Source of the DNA: Xenorhabdus sp. BG5
GTDB lineage: Bacteria > Pseudomonadota > Gammaproteobacteria > Enterobacterales > Enterobacteriaceae
NCBI RefSeq assembly: GCF_015163665.1
Contig: NZ_JADEUG010000013.1
Span: forward strand, 35,452 to 99,451
Direction of reading: 5' to 3'
Length of the DNA stretch: 64,000 nt
The position numbers were made by a program, and so were the translations under genes. The notes beneath the pieces are model-generated. The model was not told the origin of the DNA, made no database searches, and was given only the letters and a program-made list of their open reading frames with translations. Positions 10,656 to 21,365 of this stretch are shown piece after piece (the stretch's first letter is position 1; the number at the start of each line of letters is the position of its first letter).

Positions 10656-11315
10656 ATGTTTAGATCAAAATCTTTTAATATTGATCAACCTTTAGCATCT
10701 GGCTCTTTAACCCGAGCACAATCCTTTTCAGAGAAATGGCCAAGCTCAGTCAATGTAAGAGCATCCATCGTTATTAAAGAGGTTAATCCACAAGAAGCGT
10801 TAGCTGCAATGCGTGAGATAAGAGAAGAAATGATGAGTAATGGTTGGGGATGTTCTTCACATGCAGGTAATGATGATAGTGAGCAAAAAAAATGGAATAG
10901 TCGGTTTGCTAAAGCACATAGTATATTGGGTAGCATAAGAATAAATGCAAGACAAGCTGTACCAAGAGAGAACTCATCATTTTTTGTTGCTTATTTTAGG
11001 GGGACTCCCATAGGGGGATTACAGCTGTCTTCAAGTGATAATACCCCCACTGATTTTCCTAAAGTTAATTATTTAGCCACTCATTGCGGTATTCGAGATT
11101 GTGGGGTTTTACTGATTGAACAGGCAGTAAATAAATCGCAACAATTGGGGAAGAACGGTAATCTAAAACTTCAAGCAGTAATTGACGCTGTACCGGCATA
11201 TGTGAAGATGGGATTTGTTACGACAGAATCTTACATGGAATTACGTCCGATTGAGAAAAATGACGAATGGAAATATGATGGGATAACTAATACTTATAGA
11301 TATAAGTTTATCTAA
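10656..11315 (+). CDS. GNAT-like protein, tandem paralogue 3
   Basis: 219 residues from the second of two adjacent ATGs, chosen because AGGAGG sits 6 nt ahead of it. It is more diverged than copies 1 and 2 but shares the N-terminal FRSKSFNI and GSLTRAQSFS, the NSRF-KAHSIL helix, and the core YLATHCGIRDCGVLLIEQAVNKSQQLG followed by AYVKMGF. The 30 bp ahead of it (TTATTAGGAGGAGA) is nearly the same as that ahead of copy 2, so gene and RBS were duplicated as a unit of about 690-710 bp. GNAT fold is likely; catalysis and substrate are unknown. Confidence 0.75.
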   Translation: MFRSKSFNIDQPLASGSLTRAQSFSEKWPSSVNVRASIVIKEVNPQEALAAMREIREEMMSNGWGCSSHAGNDDSEQKKWNSRFAKAHSILGSIRINARQAVPRENSSFFVAYFRGTPIGGLQLSSSDNTPTDFPKVNYLATHCGIRDCGVLLIEQAVNKSQQLGKNGNLKLQAVIDAVPAYVKMGFVTTESYMELRPIEKNDEWKYDGITNTYRYKFI

Positions 11316-11371
11316 ATTTCAATCAGAGCATTCAAGGCATCGTCATGTATTCGGATTTTTTGTGGGAGATC

Positions 11372-11404
11372 GGGTCGGGATTTATTTTTTATCCTTCCCG
11401 ACCC
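11372..11404. terminator. Hairpin between converging GNAT-like gene and ispH
   Basis: A perfect 9-bp stem GGGTCGGGA (11372-11380) / TCCCGACCC (11396-11404) with a 15-nt AT-rich loop lies between the end of the third GNAT-like gene and the end of ispH. It could stop transcription from both sides, although the T-tract after it is weak on either strand. Confidence 0.5.
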
Positions 11405-11433
11405 ATCTTCCAACCTGAAAAAGTTTGCCTGAG

Positions 11434-12387
11434 TTAATTAACCTCTTTCACTTCAACCCGTAACTCTTTTGGTACTTCAAAAACAATATTTTCTTCTCTA
11501 CCATGCAGCTCGTTAACCGTTTCTGCCCCGAAAGTTTTCAGGCGTTCAATCACCTGTTGTACCAAAATATCAGGTGCAGATGCTCCCGCTGTGACACCCA
11601 CTGCGTTCACACCTGTGATCCATTCTTCCTGGATATCCTTAGCGGAATCAATCAAATAGGCAGGCTTGCCTACGCGTTGTGCAAGTTCGGCCAGGCGATT
11701 TGAGTTTGATGAGTTTTTAGAACCCACCACTAAAACCACATCAGCCCCTAATGCTAAATCACGTACCGCTTCCTGACGGTTAGTTGTGGCATAGCAGATA
11801 TCATCTTTGCGTGGGCCGACAATATTGGGGAACCTTGCATTAAGTGCATCAATCACTTCTGAGGTGTCATCAACAGAAAGTGTTGTTTGGGTCATAAAGC
11901 TGAGGTTATTTTCATCCTTAACTTGCAGTTTCCACACATCTTCCGGTGATTCCACCAGATACATGCCACCGTTGGGGTTATTGTATTGCCCCATGGTGCC
12001 TTCTACTTCGGGATGGCCGGCATGTCCGATTAAAATCGCCTCTTTGCCTTTGCGACTTGCCCTGGCGACTTCCATATGGACTTTGGTAACCAGCGGGCAG
12101 GTCGCGTCAAACAGCATGGTTAAATGACGGGAGCGAGCTTCTGCACGAATGGCCTGGGAAACACCATGGGCAGAGAAGATCAAAATAGCGCCATCAGGCA
12201 CTTCTGAAATTTCTTCAATAAAAATGGCGCCACGCTTTCTAAGGTTATCAACCACATAACGGTTATGTACCACTTCATGGCGAACATAGATGGGAGCGCC
12301 GTACAATTCCAGTGCACGCTCTACGATGCTGATAGCACGATCAACACCCGCACAGAAACCGCGAGGGTTAGCCAGCAATATTTGCAT
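11434..12387 (-). CDS. ispH: 4-hydroxy-3-methylbut-2-enyl diphosphate reductase
   Basis: 317 residues from the ATG at 12387 ([14 protein letters not shown]), with GGAGG ahead of it. An in-frame upstream start would add 28 unrelated residues inside fkpB. IspH (LytB) is the last enzyme of the MEP isoprenoid pathway and makes IPP and DMAPP. The three cysteines that hold the iron-sulfur cluster are visible: GFCAGV (residue 12), DATCPLV (near 96) and [11 protein letters not shown] (near 197). The start codon lies inside the end of fkpB (20-bp overlap), which indicates translational coupling in the ribF-ileS-lspA-fkpB-ispH series. Confidence 0.96.
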   Translation of the reverse strand: MQILLANPRGFCAGVDRAISIVERALELYGAPIYVRHEVVHNRYVVDNLRKRGAIFIEEISEVPDGAILIFSAHGVSQAIRAEARSRHLTMLFDATCPLVTKVHMEVARASRKGKEAILIGHAGHPEVEGTMGQYNNPNGGMYLVESPEDVWKLQVKDENNLSFMTQTTLSVDDTSEVIDALNARFPNIVGPRKDDICYATTNRQEAVRDLALGADVVLVVGSKNSSNSNRLAELAQRVGKPAYLIDSAKDIQEEWITGVNAVGVTAGASAPDILVQQVIERLKTFGAETVNELHGREENIVFEVPKELRVEVKEVN

Positions 12388-12838
12388 GGGTTTCCTCCAA
12401 CTGAGGGTCAATTTCCAACACTTCGATCTCAAAAGTGATGTTTTGTTCAGCCAGTGGATGGTTAAAATCAACAGTAATGGAGCCTTCAGTCACTTCTTTG
12501 ACAAAGCCGGGCATTTCACTGCCGTTCATGGCTGTAAATAACATGATGGTTCCCACTTCTGGAACGCCGGCATCGGAAAAATCACGAGGAGTGAAATATT
12601 GGATTAAATCAGGGTTGTGTTTGCCAAAAATGGTTTCTCCGGCCAGAGTAAATTGATGTTTATCACCGACTTTCAAACCAAGAAGCTGTTCTTCCAGTGG
12701 GGCAGAGAGACTACCATCACCGAGGTGGAATAATGCGGGTTTACCTTGACTGTAAGTCGAATCCGCCGTAGAGCCATCATCCAGCTTTAATGTGAAATGT
12801 AATAAAACTGCACTGTGCGCTTGCACCTGCGTTGACAT
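12368..12838 (-). CDS. fkpB: FKBP-type peptidyl-prolyl isomerase SlpA
   Basis: 156 residues from the ATG at 12838 ([19 protein letters not shown]). A TTG three codons upstream is possible but the ATG matches the E. coli start. FkpB is a small prolyl isomerase and chaperone of the SlyD-like FKBP class, with the FKBP parts flanking an insert-in-flap domain. The ends [15 protein letters not shown] and [21 protein letters not shown] are typical of the family. It lies between lspA and ispH as in other enterobacteria and overlaps the ispH start. Confidence 0.93.
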   Translation of the reverse strand: MSTQVQAHSAVLLHFTLKLDDGSTADSTYSQGKPALFHLGDGSLSAPLEEQLLGLKVGDKHQFTLAGETIFGKHNPDLIQYFTPRDFSDAGVPEVGTIMLFTAMNGSEMPGFVKEVTEGSITVDFNHPLAEQNITFEIEVLEIDPQLEETHANIAG

Positions 12839-12903
12839 GTTGCTCAAGCCTTTTACTTAAAAATGATTGCAAGTATACCGCTATTGGGTATAGACGAAGT
12901 TAC

Positions 12904-12930
12904 CAGCCCCGGTTAACTAAGCCGGGGCTG
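12904..12930. repeat. Strong hairpin between lspA and fkpB
   Basis: Stem CAGCCCCGG (12904-12912) / CCGGGGCTG (12922-12930) with a 9-nt loop. On the minus strand, in the direction of transcription, no U-run follows, so it may be a processing or attenuating hairpin rather than a full terminator. On the plus strand ATTTTATT follows it. Confidence 0.5.
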
Positions 12931-12954
12931 ATTTTATTATCATTCTTTCAATGA

Positions 12955-13467
12955 CTAAGTTTTCGAGACTGCTTGCTTGTCTTTGTCATCCGGGCTGATA
13001 AAACTCTCTATGATAATGAGAGCAGCCCCGATGCAAATCGCAGAATCGGCAATATTAAAGGTAGGCCAGTGCCATTCTCCGACATAAAAGTCGATAAAAT
13101 CGATAACAAAGCCATGTACCAGCCTATCGAACAAATTTCCCAAAGCCCCACCAATCACTAAGGCGTAGGCAATATTGCTCAGTTTTTGCCTGGCATGGGA
13201 ACGATACATCATGACCAGCAGTACAACCGTGATGGCAACGGCCACCAATGCAAAAAACCAACGCTGCCAGCCGCCCTTATCGGCCAGAAAACTAAAGGCC
13301 GCCCCTAAATTCTGGGCATAAGTCAGGTTGAAATAAGGTATCAATGGCATGGATTCATACAGCGTAAAATGCTGCAACACTAAGTGTTTGCTTCCCAGAT
13401 CCAGTATTAATACCATAACAACCAGCCAAAGCCAGCGAAGTCCGGTGGAACAAATGGGTTTACTCAT
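12955..13467 (-). CDS. lspA: Prolipoprotein signal peptidase (SPase II)
   Basis: 170 residues with four hydrophobic membrane segments. LspA cuts the signal peptide of lipoproteins after diacylglyceryl transfer, in the inner membrane. The two catalytic aspartates sit in the family motifs N-L-F-D-R-L-x-x-G-x-V-I-D-F and F-N-I-A-D-S-A-I. The start ATG overlaps the ileS stop as ATGA, which implies translational coupling to ileS. Confidence 0.96.
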   Translation of the reverse strand: MSKPICSTGLRWLWLVVMVLILDLGSKHLVLQHFTLYESMPLIPYFNLTYAQNLGAAFSFLADKGGWQRWFFALVAVAITVVLLVMMYRSHARQKLSNIAYALVIGGALGNLFDRLVHGFVIDFIDFYVGEWHWPTFNIADSAICIGAALIIIESFISPDDKDKQAVSKT

Positions 13468-16280
13468 CAGGCAAATTTACGCTCTTCACCGTTACCGGCA
13501 ACGTTAGTCACACAGCGGTCGCAAAGTTCTGCATGTTCCGCCACCTGGCCCACGTTTTTAGCATAATGCCAGCAACGTGGACATTTTTCTCCGTCTGCTT
13601 TGCGCAAGGCGACTTTCAAGCCTGCAATTTCGCTTTGCTGCGCATCCTCACCGGCGGCTGCATAAGCAGCAACTTCAACCTGAGAGGTCAGCAGGACAAA
13701 GCGCAGTTCGTCAGACAGTTTGTTGAGTTTTTCTGCCAGTGCTTCATCTGCATAGAGTGTAACAGCCGCTTCCAGTGAACTGCGGATATGTTTGTCACTA
13801 CGTGCTTGTTCCAGAACTTTGTTCACTTCGCTACGTACTGCCAACAGATCAGCCCAGAAAGTATCGTTCATATCTTCACCGTCTGCCAGACCAAACAATC
13901 CGTCATACCACTCTTCGGTAAAGACGTATTGAATACGCTTGCCTGGCAATTCATGCCAAATTTCATCAGCAGTAAACGACAGAATTGGCATCATCCAGCG
14001 AACCAGGGCTTCTGCGATATGGAACAAGGCAGTCTGGCAGCTACGACGAGCAAGGCCGTCACTTTTCGCGGTATATTGGCGATCTTTGATGATATCCAGG
14101 TAGAACGATCCCATTTCCACGGAACAGAATTGCATCAAGCGTTGAACCACCGAGTGGAAATCATACTCTTCATAGTATTTAAGGATATCGGTTTGTGCTG
14201 CTTGAGCGCGACCGACAGCCCAGCGATCCAGAACCACCATATCTTCTGCTTTTACCCTGTGCTCTTCTGGGTTAAAACCATTCAGGTTTGCCAGCAGGAA
14301 GCGAGCGGTGTTGCGGATACGGCGGTAAGCATCAGCCGAACGTTTCAAGATCTCGTCAGAAACAGCGATTTCGCCAGTATAATCAGTGGCTGCCACCCAT
14401 AAACGCAGGATATCTGCGCCCAGTTTGTTCATCACATCTTGCGGGCTGATGGTATTGCCGATGGATTTGGACATTTTACGCCCTTGTTCATCAACGGTGA
14501 AACCATGAGTCAGAACCTGGCGATAAGGGGCTTTGCCTTTGATCGCAGTGGACAGCATCAGTGAAGACATGAACCAGCCACGGTGCTGGTCAGAACCTTC
14601 CAGATAGAGATCGGCTGAATGACCGTTGAATTCTGGACGGGCATCCACAACCGAAGAATGGGTACTGCCTGAATCAAACCAAACATCCAGTGTGTCTGGC
14701 GCTTTGGTGTAATCTGCGGCCTCATCACCCAGCAGGTCTGCTGCATCCAGATCCCACCATGCTTGAATGCCATCGACTTCAACGCGCTTGGCGACTTCTT
14801 CGATTAATTCAACGGTACGAGGATGTGGTTCTTGTGTCTCTTTGTGAATGAACAGAGACATTGGCACGCCCCATGTACGCTGGCGAGAGATACACCAGTC
14901 TGGGCGGTTTTCTACCATTGATTCGATACGTGCTTGTCCCCAACCTGGGATCCACTGGACGTCTTTGATCTCTTTCAGCGATTGTTCACGCAAACCATTT
15001 TTGTCCATGCTGATGAACCATTGTGGTGTTGCACGGAAGATGATGGGTTTTTTGTGGCGCCAGCAGCACGGGTAGCTGTGTTGGATTTTTGTCAGGCTCA
15101 GCAATGCGCCTTTCTCTTTCAGCAATTCAACAATGATGTCGTTGGCTTTAAAGACAAATTGTCCATCCAGTGAAGGATAAATGCCAGAGAGATAGCAGCC
15201 ATTCGGGCCAACCGGGTTAGCGATTTCAAGGCCATATTTTAAGCTGATAGCGTAATCATCTGGACCGTGACCACCCGCAGTATGTACTGCACCTGTACCT
15301 GCTTCAAGCGTGACGTGATCACCGAGGATGGCGGGAACATCGTGGCTCATGAATGGGTGGTTGAAGCGCAACAGTTCCAGAGCGGCGCCCGTGCAATCGT
15401 CTAAAACTTCCCATGCAGTGATACCCGCGCGCTGCATAACGCTTTCGACAAGTTCAGCCGCCAGAATGATGCATTCGTCATTGATTTTGACCAATTGGTA
15501 GGTAATTTCCGCACTCAAGGCAATCGCACGGTTTGCTGGCAATGTCCACGGGGTGGTGGTCCAGATGATTAAAGAAACAGGTAGCCCTTGTGGTTGTACA
15601 TCAAATTTGGCGTACACGGCATCAGCATCAACAGCCGCGAAGCGCACGTCGATGGAAGGGGAGGTCTTATCGTAGTATTCCACTTCCGCTTCGGCGAGGG
15701 AGGAACCACAGTCAGTACACCAGTGAACGGGCTTTACGCCTTTCAGCAAGTGCCCATTTTTGATAATACGGCCTAGGGCACGAATGATGTCAGCTTCAGT
15801 TTTGAAGTCCATGGTCAGGTAAGGTTTATCCCAATCGCCCAAGATACCCAGACGTTTGAAGCCCGCTTTCTGTGCTTCGACCTGAGTCATGGCATATTTA
15901 CGGCACTCAGCACGGAATTCAGCGGCGGAAAATTTCTCCCCAGGCTTGCCGATAATTTGCTCAACCTTGAGCTCAATAGGCAAACCGTGGCAGTCCCAAC
16001 CTGGAATATAAGGCGAGTCGAAGCCTGACAACCCCTTGGACTTAATAACAATATCTTTGAGAATTTTATTAACTGAGTGACCAATATGAATATCGCCGTT
16101 TGCATAAGGAGGGCCATCATGCAAAATAAACGTTTTCTTGCCAGATTTTGCTTTTCTAATGGCCTGATACAAACCTTCTTTGTACCAACGTTTCAACATA
16201 TCTGGTTCGCGCTTAGCTAAATCCCCGCGCATAGGGAACCCTGTTTCTGGTAAATTCAGGGTGTCTTTATAGTCACTCAT
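13467..16280 (-). CDS. ileS: Isoleucyl-tRNA synthetase
   Basis: 937 residues, the usual length for the class I IleRS of enterobacteria. The signature HIGH motif ([11 protein letters not shown]) is near residue 62 and KMSKS near residue 604. The editing domain lies between about 200 and 400 (including [13 protein letters not shown]). The C-terminal zinc finger CPRCWHY...CDRC is present near residues 905-928. It charges tRNA-Ile and edits misactivated valine. It lies between ribF and lspA in the conserved operon. Confidence 0.97.
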   Translation of the reverse strand: MSDYKDTLNLPETGFPMRGDLAKREPDMLKRWYKEGLYQAIRKAKSGKKTFILHDGPPYANGDIHIGHSVNKILKDIVIKSKGLSGFDSPYIPGWDCHGLPIELKVEQIIGKPGEKFSAAEFRAECRKYAMTQVEAQKAGFKRLGILGDWDKPYLTMDFKTEADIIRALGRIIKNGHLLKGVKPVHWCTDCGSSLAEAEVEYYDKTSPSIDVRFAAVDADAVYAKFDVQPQGLPVSLIIWTTTPWTLPANRAIALSAEITYQLVKINDECIILAAELVESVMQRAGITAWEVLDDCTGAALELLRFNHPFMSHDVPAILGDHVTLEAGTGAVHTAGGHGPDDYAISLKYGLEIANPVGPNGCYLSGIYPSLDGQFVFKANDIIVELLKEKGALLSLTKIQHSYPCCWRHKKPIIFRATPQWFISMDKNGLREQSLKEIKDVQWIPGWGQARIESMVENRPDWCISRQRTWGVPMSLFIHKETQEPHPRTVELIEEVAKRVEVDGIQAWWDLDAADLLGDEAADYTKAPDTLDVWFDSGSTHSSVVDARPEFNGHSADLYLEGSDQHRGWFMSSLMLSTAIKGKAPYRQVLTHGFTVDEQGRKMSKSIGNTISPQDVMNKLGADILRLWVAATDYTGEIAVSDEILKRSADAYRRIRNTARFLLANLNGFNPEEHRVKAEDMVVLDRWAVGRAQAAQTDILKYYEEYDFHSVVQRLMQFCSVEMGSFYLDIIKDRQYTAKSDGLARRSCQTALFHIAEALVRWMMPILSFTADEIWHELPGKRIQYVFTEEWYDGLFGLADGEDMNDTFWADLLAVRSEVNKVLEQARSDKHIRSSLEAAVTLYADEALAEKLNKLSDELRFVLLTSQVEVAAYAAAGEDAQQSEIAGLKVALRKADGEKCPRCWHYAKNVGQVAEHAELCDRCVTNVAGNGEERKFA

Positions 16281-16306
16281 TATAGATTCTCAGTTCCAAT
16301 TTTCCG

Positions 16307-17251
16307 CTAGATACATGACTTGGATCGCTGCAAGAGATAATCCCTCGCTGCAACCACATCATTTGCGATTTGCTGTTTAAGCGCATCAAGCGAAGCAAAT
16401 CGCTGCTCATTACGCAATTTTTTACGTAATACTACATTGATATGACGCCCATACAGATCCATTTGGGCATCAATCAAATGCACTTCAAGTTGCTGGCCTT
16501 GGCCAGCAACCGTGGGGCGATTGCCTATGTTTGCAACACCCAGTAGAGGGTTATCACCTAATCCATGGACTTCTACAGCATAAACGCCCTTAACAGGTGC
16601 CACGAGACGTTTCAACGGTAAATTGGCAGTGGGAAAACCGATGGTGCGTCCCAATTGCTTACCGTGAACAACTCGGCCACTTATACTGTAAGGATGCCCC
16701 AGTAATATTTCGGCCAAGGCCAAATCATCACTTTGCAGTGCCTGACGAATGGCTGTACTGCTGATCCTAAGACCGCTGTCACAAAAACTGTCCGTGCTGG
16801 CGACATCAAAACGGTATTGTTTACCTGCTTGCTGCAAATAGTGGAAATCTCCGCGGCGATTTTTGCCAAAACGGAAATCATCTCCTATTGCCAAAAACTT
16901 AACACCCAGTTTTTCAACGAGCAACTGTGAAACAAAAGCTTCAGGTGAGTTGGCTGCAAAATGTTTGTCAAATTTCACACATAACAGATAATCAACGCCA
17001 TTTTGGGCTAGATATTTTATTTTATCTCTCAGCCTGGTCAGGCGAGCGGGCGCTTTATCTGCCACAAAAACTTCCAGAGGCTGCGGCTCGAAAATCATGA
17101 CCATCGTCGGTAATCCGAGACGCTGCCCTTCTTGCTTCAAGTGTTTTAATAAAGCCTGATGCCCGCGATGGACACCATCAAAATTACCAATCGTCAGCAC
17201 GCAACCATGGTGACGCGCCCGGATATTGTGTATACCGCGAATTAGCTCCAT
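16307..17251 (-). CDS. ribF: Bifunctional riboflavin kinase / FAD synthetase
   Basis: 314 residues. The N-terminal FAD synthetase part begins with the nucleotidyltransferase motif TIGNFDGVHRGHQ (about residues 21-33), with ISSTAIRQAL near 165 as the second adenylyl-binding motif. The C-terminal flavokinase domain starts with GRVVHGKQLGRTIGFPTANLP (from about 190). It turns riboflavin into FMN and FAD. It lies 26 bp upstream of ileS on the same strand and divergent from rpsT, as in E. coli. Confidence 0.96.
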   Translation of the reverse strand: MELIRGIHNIRARHHGCVLTIGNFDGVHRGHQALLKHLKQEGQRLGLPTMVMIFEPQPLEVFVADKAPARLTRLRDKIKYLAQNGVDYLLCVKFDKHFAANSPEAFVSQLLVEKLGVKFLAIGDDFRFGKNRRGDFHYLQQAGKQYRFDVASTDSFCDSGLRISSTAIRQALQSDDLALAEILLGHPYSISGRVVHGKQLGRTIGFPTANLPLKRLVAPVKGVYAVEVHGLGDNPLLGVANIGNRPTVAGQGQQLEVHLIDAQMDLYGRHINVVLRKKLRNEQRFASLDALKQQIANDVVAARDYLLQRSKSCI

Positions 17252-17599
17252 AGCTGGCTCAATACCGTGGAAATTGCCGGATTATACCTTGTACAAAGCG
17301 CAAGGTTAACCCACGATCACAAAGGGTTTTAATTAATAACCTGATTCATACAATAAAAATAGGCTAGATGCTCGAAAAATATTTAATTTATCGCATTTCT
17401 CTGTGCTTCATTCAGTTTTTTATTGCGAAAGACTGTATTCCCTCTGAGGAAGCTGATAAAATCCCGCCCCATCACAACGTAACCAGCGTCGTTGTACAGC
17501 GACGCTTATTTGCACAAATCCATTGACAAAAGAAGGCTGAACAGGCATATTCCTCGGCCTTTGAATTGTCCTCGATAGAATATATTTGGGAGTTGGACC
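17252..17599 (+). promoter_or_regulatory. rpsT-ribF divergent intergenic region with rpsT promoter
   Basis: A sigma-70 promoter for rpsT is visible: TTGACA at 17523-17528 and CATATT at 17546-17551 with 17-bp spacing. The start codon is at 17600. No other gene is seen in this stretch. A promoter for ribF should lie at the left end but no strong hexamers were picked out. Confidence 0.65.
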
Positions 17600-17860
17600 T
17601 TGGCTAATATCAAATCAGCTAAGAAACGCGCCGTACAGTCTGAGAAACGCCGTCAGCACAATGCGAGCCGTCGTTCTATGGTGCGCACTTTTATCAAGAA
17701 AGTCTACGCGGCTATCGCTGCTGGCGACAAAGAAGCTGCACAGAAAGCATTCAATGACATGCAACCAATTGTTGATCGTCACGCCTGCAAAGGTCTGATC
17801 CACAAAAACAAAGCAGCACGTCATAAATCTGCTCTGGCAGCACAAATCAAAGCAATGTAA
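17600..17860 (+). CDS. rpsT: 30S ribosomal protein S20
   Basis: 86 residues, starting with TTG (17600) preceded by GGGAG, as E. coli rpsT starts with UUG. The sequence (M)[20 protein letters not shown] and the C-terminal [10 protein letters not shown] pattern are characteristic of S20, a small basic protein bound to 16S rRNA. The rare start codon is part of the known autoregulation of rpsT in E. coli. It is a monocistronic unit followed by a strong terminator. Confidence 0.98.
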   Translation: MANIKSAKKRAVQSEKRRQHNASRRSMVRTFIKKVYAAIAAGDKEAAQKAFNDMQPIVDRHACKGLIHKNKAARHKSALAAQIKAM

Positions 17861-17879
17861 TCATTGGTTTTGATGATGC

Positions 17880-17911
17880 TAAAAAAACCGGCCTTAAGCC
17901 GGTTTTTTTGT
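17880..17911 (+). terminator. Intrinsic terminator of rpsT
   Basis: Inverted repeat AAAAAAACCGGC / GCCGGTTTTTTT with a 6-nt CTTAA-containing loop at 17881-17909, followed by T-rich sequence. The A-run on the left also makes it usable by nhaR on the opposite strand, which ends at 17942. Confidence 0.9.
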
Positions 17912-17941
17912 ATCTGCTGGTTTTAGATCAGAACCTTAATA

Positions 17942-18862
17942 TCATTTTTCAGGGCGACTTTTTGGCGGCGAGCTAAACAAAGCAGAAAAATCTTTGTTAC
18001 ACACGCGCTGAACTGCCGGGTGCTGAATCATACGCTCGGCAAAGATGACGTAATATTCTTCCTGTACTGTATCCAATCGGCCTATCTCAACAATATCACT
18101 ATCAGCGAAAATATCATTGGCGTAGAAAGAAGGCGCAATAAAAATGGCATTGTGATACAGACCAAACGCTTTCATCAAAGCGGCATCATCAAATTCGCCC
18201 AGCACTTCAACTTCAAGATTTTTATTGCGTATCCATGTCAGGAGCTTTCTGCCTAGCATAGAACGGCGGCCTGGGATTAATAAACGGCGCTCTTCCAAAC
18301 AGGCTGGGAAGGGCTTTTCTGGGATCGGCTGGCGGCAGTAAAAACTGATATTGCATTCTCCCAATTTCACTGAAAACAATCCTTCCTGTTGAGAAGAATC
18401 TACGGGACAATCGGATAGGATCATATCCAGCTTATGCTGGCTAAGCTGTTCAAGCAGCATTTCATGTGTCGATTCAAAACAACGCAAGTGGATTTTTTCG
18501 TGCTCGACAACGGTCGTTTCCAACACCTTACTCACTAAACGTTTGGACAGTGCATCAGCGACACCCACATCAAACAGCAGATTTGATTCGCGGCTGTAAG
18601 TCACGATGTCCATCATCTCCTGGCTGAGTGTAAACATCTTATCCGCATAGCGAAAAATTAATTGCCCTAGTTCTGAGGGCACTAATCCTCTTCCCTGGCG
18701 CTTGAATAACTTCCCACCCAGACGCTCTTCCAACGCTTTTATCTGCCCTGTAATGGTTTGTGGTGTCAGGTATAGCGCTTCTGCCGCCCCTACAACCGAG
18801 CCTTCCTTGCAAACATGCCAAAAATAATAGAGGTGGTTAAAATTTAAATGTGAAACCCGCAT
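17942..18862 (-). CDS. nhaR: LysR-type activator of nhaA
   Basis: 306 residues. The N-terminal helix-turn-helix (residues 8-66) begins [13 protein letters not shown], the characteristic NhaR start, followed by a LysR co-inducer binding domain. NhaR activates nhaA in response to sodium. It lies downstream of nhaA on the same strand with a 227-bp gap, keeping the E. coli nhaAR order, and is convergent with rpsT. Confidence 0.93.
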   Translation of the reverse strand: MRVSHLNFNHLYYFWHVCKEGSVVGAAEALYLTPQTITGQIKALEERLGGKLFKRQGRGLVPSELGQLIFRYADKMFTLSQEMMDIVTYSRESNLLFDVGVADALSKRLVSKVLETTVVEHEKIHLRCFESTHEMLLEQLSQHKLDMILSDCPVDSSQQEGLFSVKLGECNISFYCRQPIPEKPFPACLEERRLLIPGRRSMLGRKLLTWIRNKNLEVEVLGEFDDAALMKAFGLYHNAIFIAPSFYANDIFADSDIVEIGRLDTVQEEYYVIFAERMIQHPAVQRVCNKDFSALFSSPPKSRPEK

Positions 18863-19089
18863 ATATTTATCCTTGTGTATCGCCTCACATCTGTATAACA
18901 GTCGTGACCATACATTTCAGGTCGCCAGATTATGGCGTTTTCCTATTTTTCTATTGTTATTTTCTATGACGATGAAAATATTAGCGGCATCGCAGTTATA
19001 AACGTTTTGCCGCGAATATTAAGAGAATGAGTTACCTCGGAAATTCTTTCTATATCTGTGCTTAAATTAGTCTATTCATCGGTTTTTGA

Positions 19090-20259
19090 CTACGTTTTTT
19101 TCTTCGGTAACAATATGGTTAGCAGTCCATAACCAGCAACTGCCGCGATGGTAGAACTCATCAATATGCCTAAGCGGGAGTAAGTACTGAAGGCATCATC
19201 GAGACCTTCAAATGCCAAACCAGAAATAAAAATAGACATGGTAAAACCGATCCCACACAGTACGGAAACAGCGAAGATTTGCCTCATGCCAATTTTTTCC
19301 GGCAATTTAGCAATTCCCAATTTTACCGAAATCCAGCTAAACAGGAAAATACCCAATGGCTTGCCAATAAACAGGCCAAGGGCAATGCCGATAGGCAATA
19401 TACTGGTTAAGCCATCTAATGTGACGCCCTGTAATGAAACACCGGCATTGGCAAAAGCAAACAGTGGCAGAATTAAATAAGCAACCCATGAATGCAGTTC
19501 ATGTTCCAAAGTTTCAGAAGGTGACTCACCTTTTTTATCTCGAAGGGGGATCAGGAACCCGACAATAACACCAGCCAGTGTGGCATGAACACCTGATTTC
19601 AAGATACACACCCATAAAACAGCACCAACCATCAGATAAGCGGATGTTTTAGTCATTCCTTTCCAATTCATCCAAACCAATAGCCCAATCATGGCGGTAG
19701 CCAAGCCTAATGCAGCCAGGGACACTGTTTTGGTATAGAACAAAGCGATAATGATGATGACCCCTAAATCATCAATAATCGCCAGCGCAAGCAAAAAGAC
19801 TTTTAATGCGGTGGGAACCCGTTTCCCCAGCAACGCCATGACCCCTAATGCAAAAGCGATATCTGTTGCGCAGGGAATTGCCCAACCTTGTTGGGTGATC
19901 TCGTCACTGCCATTAAACAGCATATAGATAAATGCCGGTGCCAGCATCCCTCCAAGCGCCGCAATGGCTGGGAAAATGGCTTTATCACGACCCGCAAGTG
20001 AGCCTTCCATGAGTTCCCGTTTCACTTCCAGTCCGACAATGAGAAAAAAAACTGCCATTAATCCATCATTTATCCATAGTAATAATGGCTTGTTGATTTC
20101 CAGCGCTGCGAATCGCACTGCAACAGGAAGATTGAGAAATTGATGATAAATACCCTGCAATGGCGTATTCGCCATAACCAGCGCAATAATGGCCGCTATG
20201 ATGAGGATAATTCCTCCTGCTGCCTCTAACTTCAAGAATTGGCGAATGATTGCAGTCAT
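19090..20259 (-). CDS. nhaA: Na+/H+ antiporter NhaA
   Basis: 389 residues, an integral inner-membrane protein with about twelve hydrophobic segments. The family ion-binding aspartates are seen in [16 protein letters not shown] and [18 protein letters not shown], matching D133 and D163/D164 of E. coli NhaA. It exports sodium in exchange for protons at alkaline pH. The start [17 protein letters not shown] matches the family. It is transcribed towards nhaR. Confidence 0.96.
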   Translation of the reverse strand: MTAIIRQFLKLEAAGGIILIIAAIIALVMANTPLQGIYHQFLNLPVAVRFAALEINKPLLLWINDGLMAVFFLIVGLEVKRELMEGSLAGRDKAIFPAIAALGGMLAPAFIYMLFNGSDEITQQGWAIPCATDIAFALGVMALLGKRVPTALKVFLLALAIIDDLGVIIIIALFYTKTVSLAALGLATAMIGLLVWMNWKGMTKTSAYLMVGAVLWVCILKSGVHATLAGVIVGFLIPLRDKKGESPSETLEHELHSWVAYLILPLFAFANAGVSLQGVTLDGLTSILPIGIALGLFIGKPLGIFLFSWISVKLGIAKLPEKIGMRQIFAVSVLCGIGFTMSIFISGLAFEGLDDAFSTYSRLGILMSSTIAAVAGYGLLTILLPKKKT

Positions 20260-20465
20260 GAATAGATAACCTATAGAGATTGATCAAAGCGCTAATGTTA
20301 TGTCAGTCATGACATCGGAAAAAGCAGATTATTTGTGCTAAGTAAATCGATAAATACGAATTATAACTTTATGAAAGTAACATACTTTTCAATATTGATA
20401 AATTGCATTAGATAGTAGATGATGTTTTTATCACCTATTATGTCAATAATTGAACAAAATATTTC

Positions 20466-21311
20466 ATGACGACTTTACTTTTCTTGTTTGTTCTCTGCGC
20501 AGCCCTATTGCATGCTAGTTGGAATGCGTTAGTAAAGATTAGCGCTGATCGATTTTTGGGTATTTCAATTATCGTCTTTTTTGCCGGGTTGATTTCAACA
20601 TCAGGATTATTCTGGGTAGGGTTGCCGGCATTGTCATCTCTACCATGGTTGATATTATCCGCCATTCTGCATACCGGTTATTGCCTGTTTTTAAGCCGCT
20701 CTTATGCCACGGGAGATTTAAGTCAGGTATATCCGATTGCCAGAGGGTGTGCACCACTCATTACTGCCTTATTGAGTTGGTTAATTTTGCGGGAGGCGTT
20801 ACCCCCCTTAGCTATACTGGGAGTAGGGTTAATTATTGCAGGGATCATTTTGATTGCATTTCCACAAGGGAAAAAATCTTTTCGCTTAGATCGCAAGACA
20901 TTGGTTGCAGCAGTTATTACATCAGCATTTACTGCCTGTTATACCTTGTCTGATGGTGTCGGCTCTCGTACCAACGATAATGCCTTAACCTATATTTTGT
21001 GGCTATTTGCTATTAATGGTTGGGTAATGGGTGTGATTATGTATTTCAAGTATTGGAATACGGCTGGAAAAAATATTCGTCAATACTGGAAGCAGGGTTT
21101 GATGGGAGGGCTGATGCAATTATTGAGTTATGGCATTGTTATTTGGGCAATGAGTCATGCTCCCATCGTGCTGGTTGCTGCATTGCGTGAAACCAGTGTG
21201 CTGTTTGCTATGTTATTGTCGGTTTTTATCTTGCGGGAACCGTTTAGCAAAATGCGATTATTGGCTTGTGTTGTGATTATTATTGGGATTATTAGTACTA
21301 AATTAGGGTAA
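20466..21311 (+). CDS. DMT-superfamily (EamA) membrane transporter
   Basis: 281 residues with about ten transmembrane segments in two repeated EamA halves (the second starts near residue 140). The motif RGCAPLITALLSWLILREALP in the first half and ETSVLFAMLLSVFILREPFS in the second are the classic DMT end-of-repeat patterns. The substrate cannot be read from sequence; relatives export amino acids or metabolites. It is inserted between nhaA and dnaJ, where E. coli has no such gene, and is transcribed opposite to both neighbours. It converges with the gene at 21366. Confidence 0.8.
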   Translation: MTTLLFLFVLCAALLHASWNALVKISADRFLGISIIVFFAGLISTSGLFWVGLPALSSLPWLILSAILHTGYCLFLSRSYATGDLSQVYPIARGCAPLITALLSWLILREALPPLAILGVGLIIAGIILIAFPQGKKSFRLDRKTLVAAVITSAFTACYTLSDGVGSRTNDNALTYILWLFAINGWVMGVIMYFKYWNTAGKNIRQYWKQGLMGGLMQLLSYGIVIWAMSHAPIVLVAALRETSVLFAMLLSVFILREPFSKMRLLACVVIIIGIISTKLG

Positions 21312-21365
21312 TGGATCTCCAAGTATAAATAGGAACTTGGAGACTCCAATTCGTTTTGAGTAATT

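Noticed and set aside
13788..14402. 204-residue plus-strand ORF opposite ileS
   Set aside because: Antisense to the catalytic and C-terminal parts of ileS, no RBS, no family pattern.
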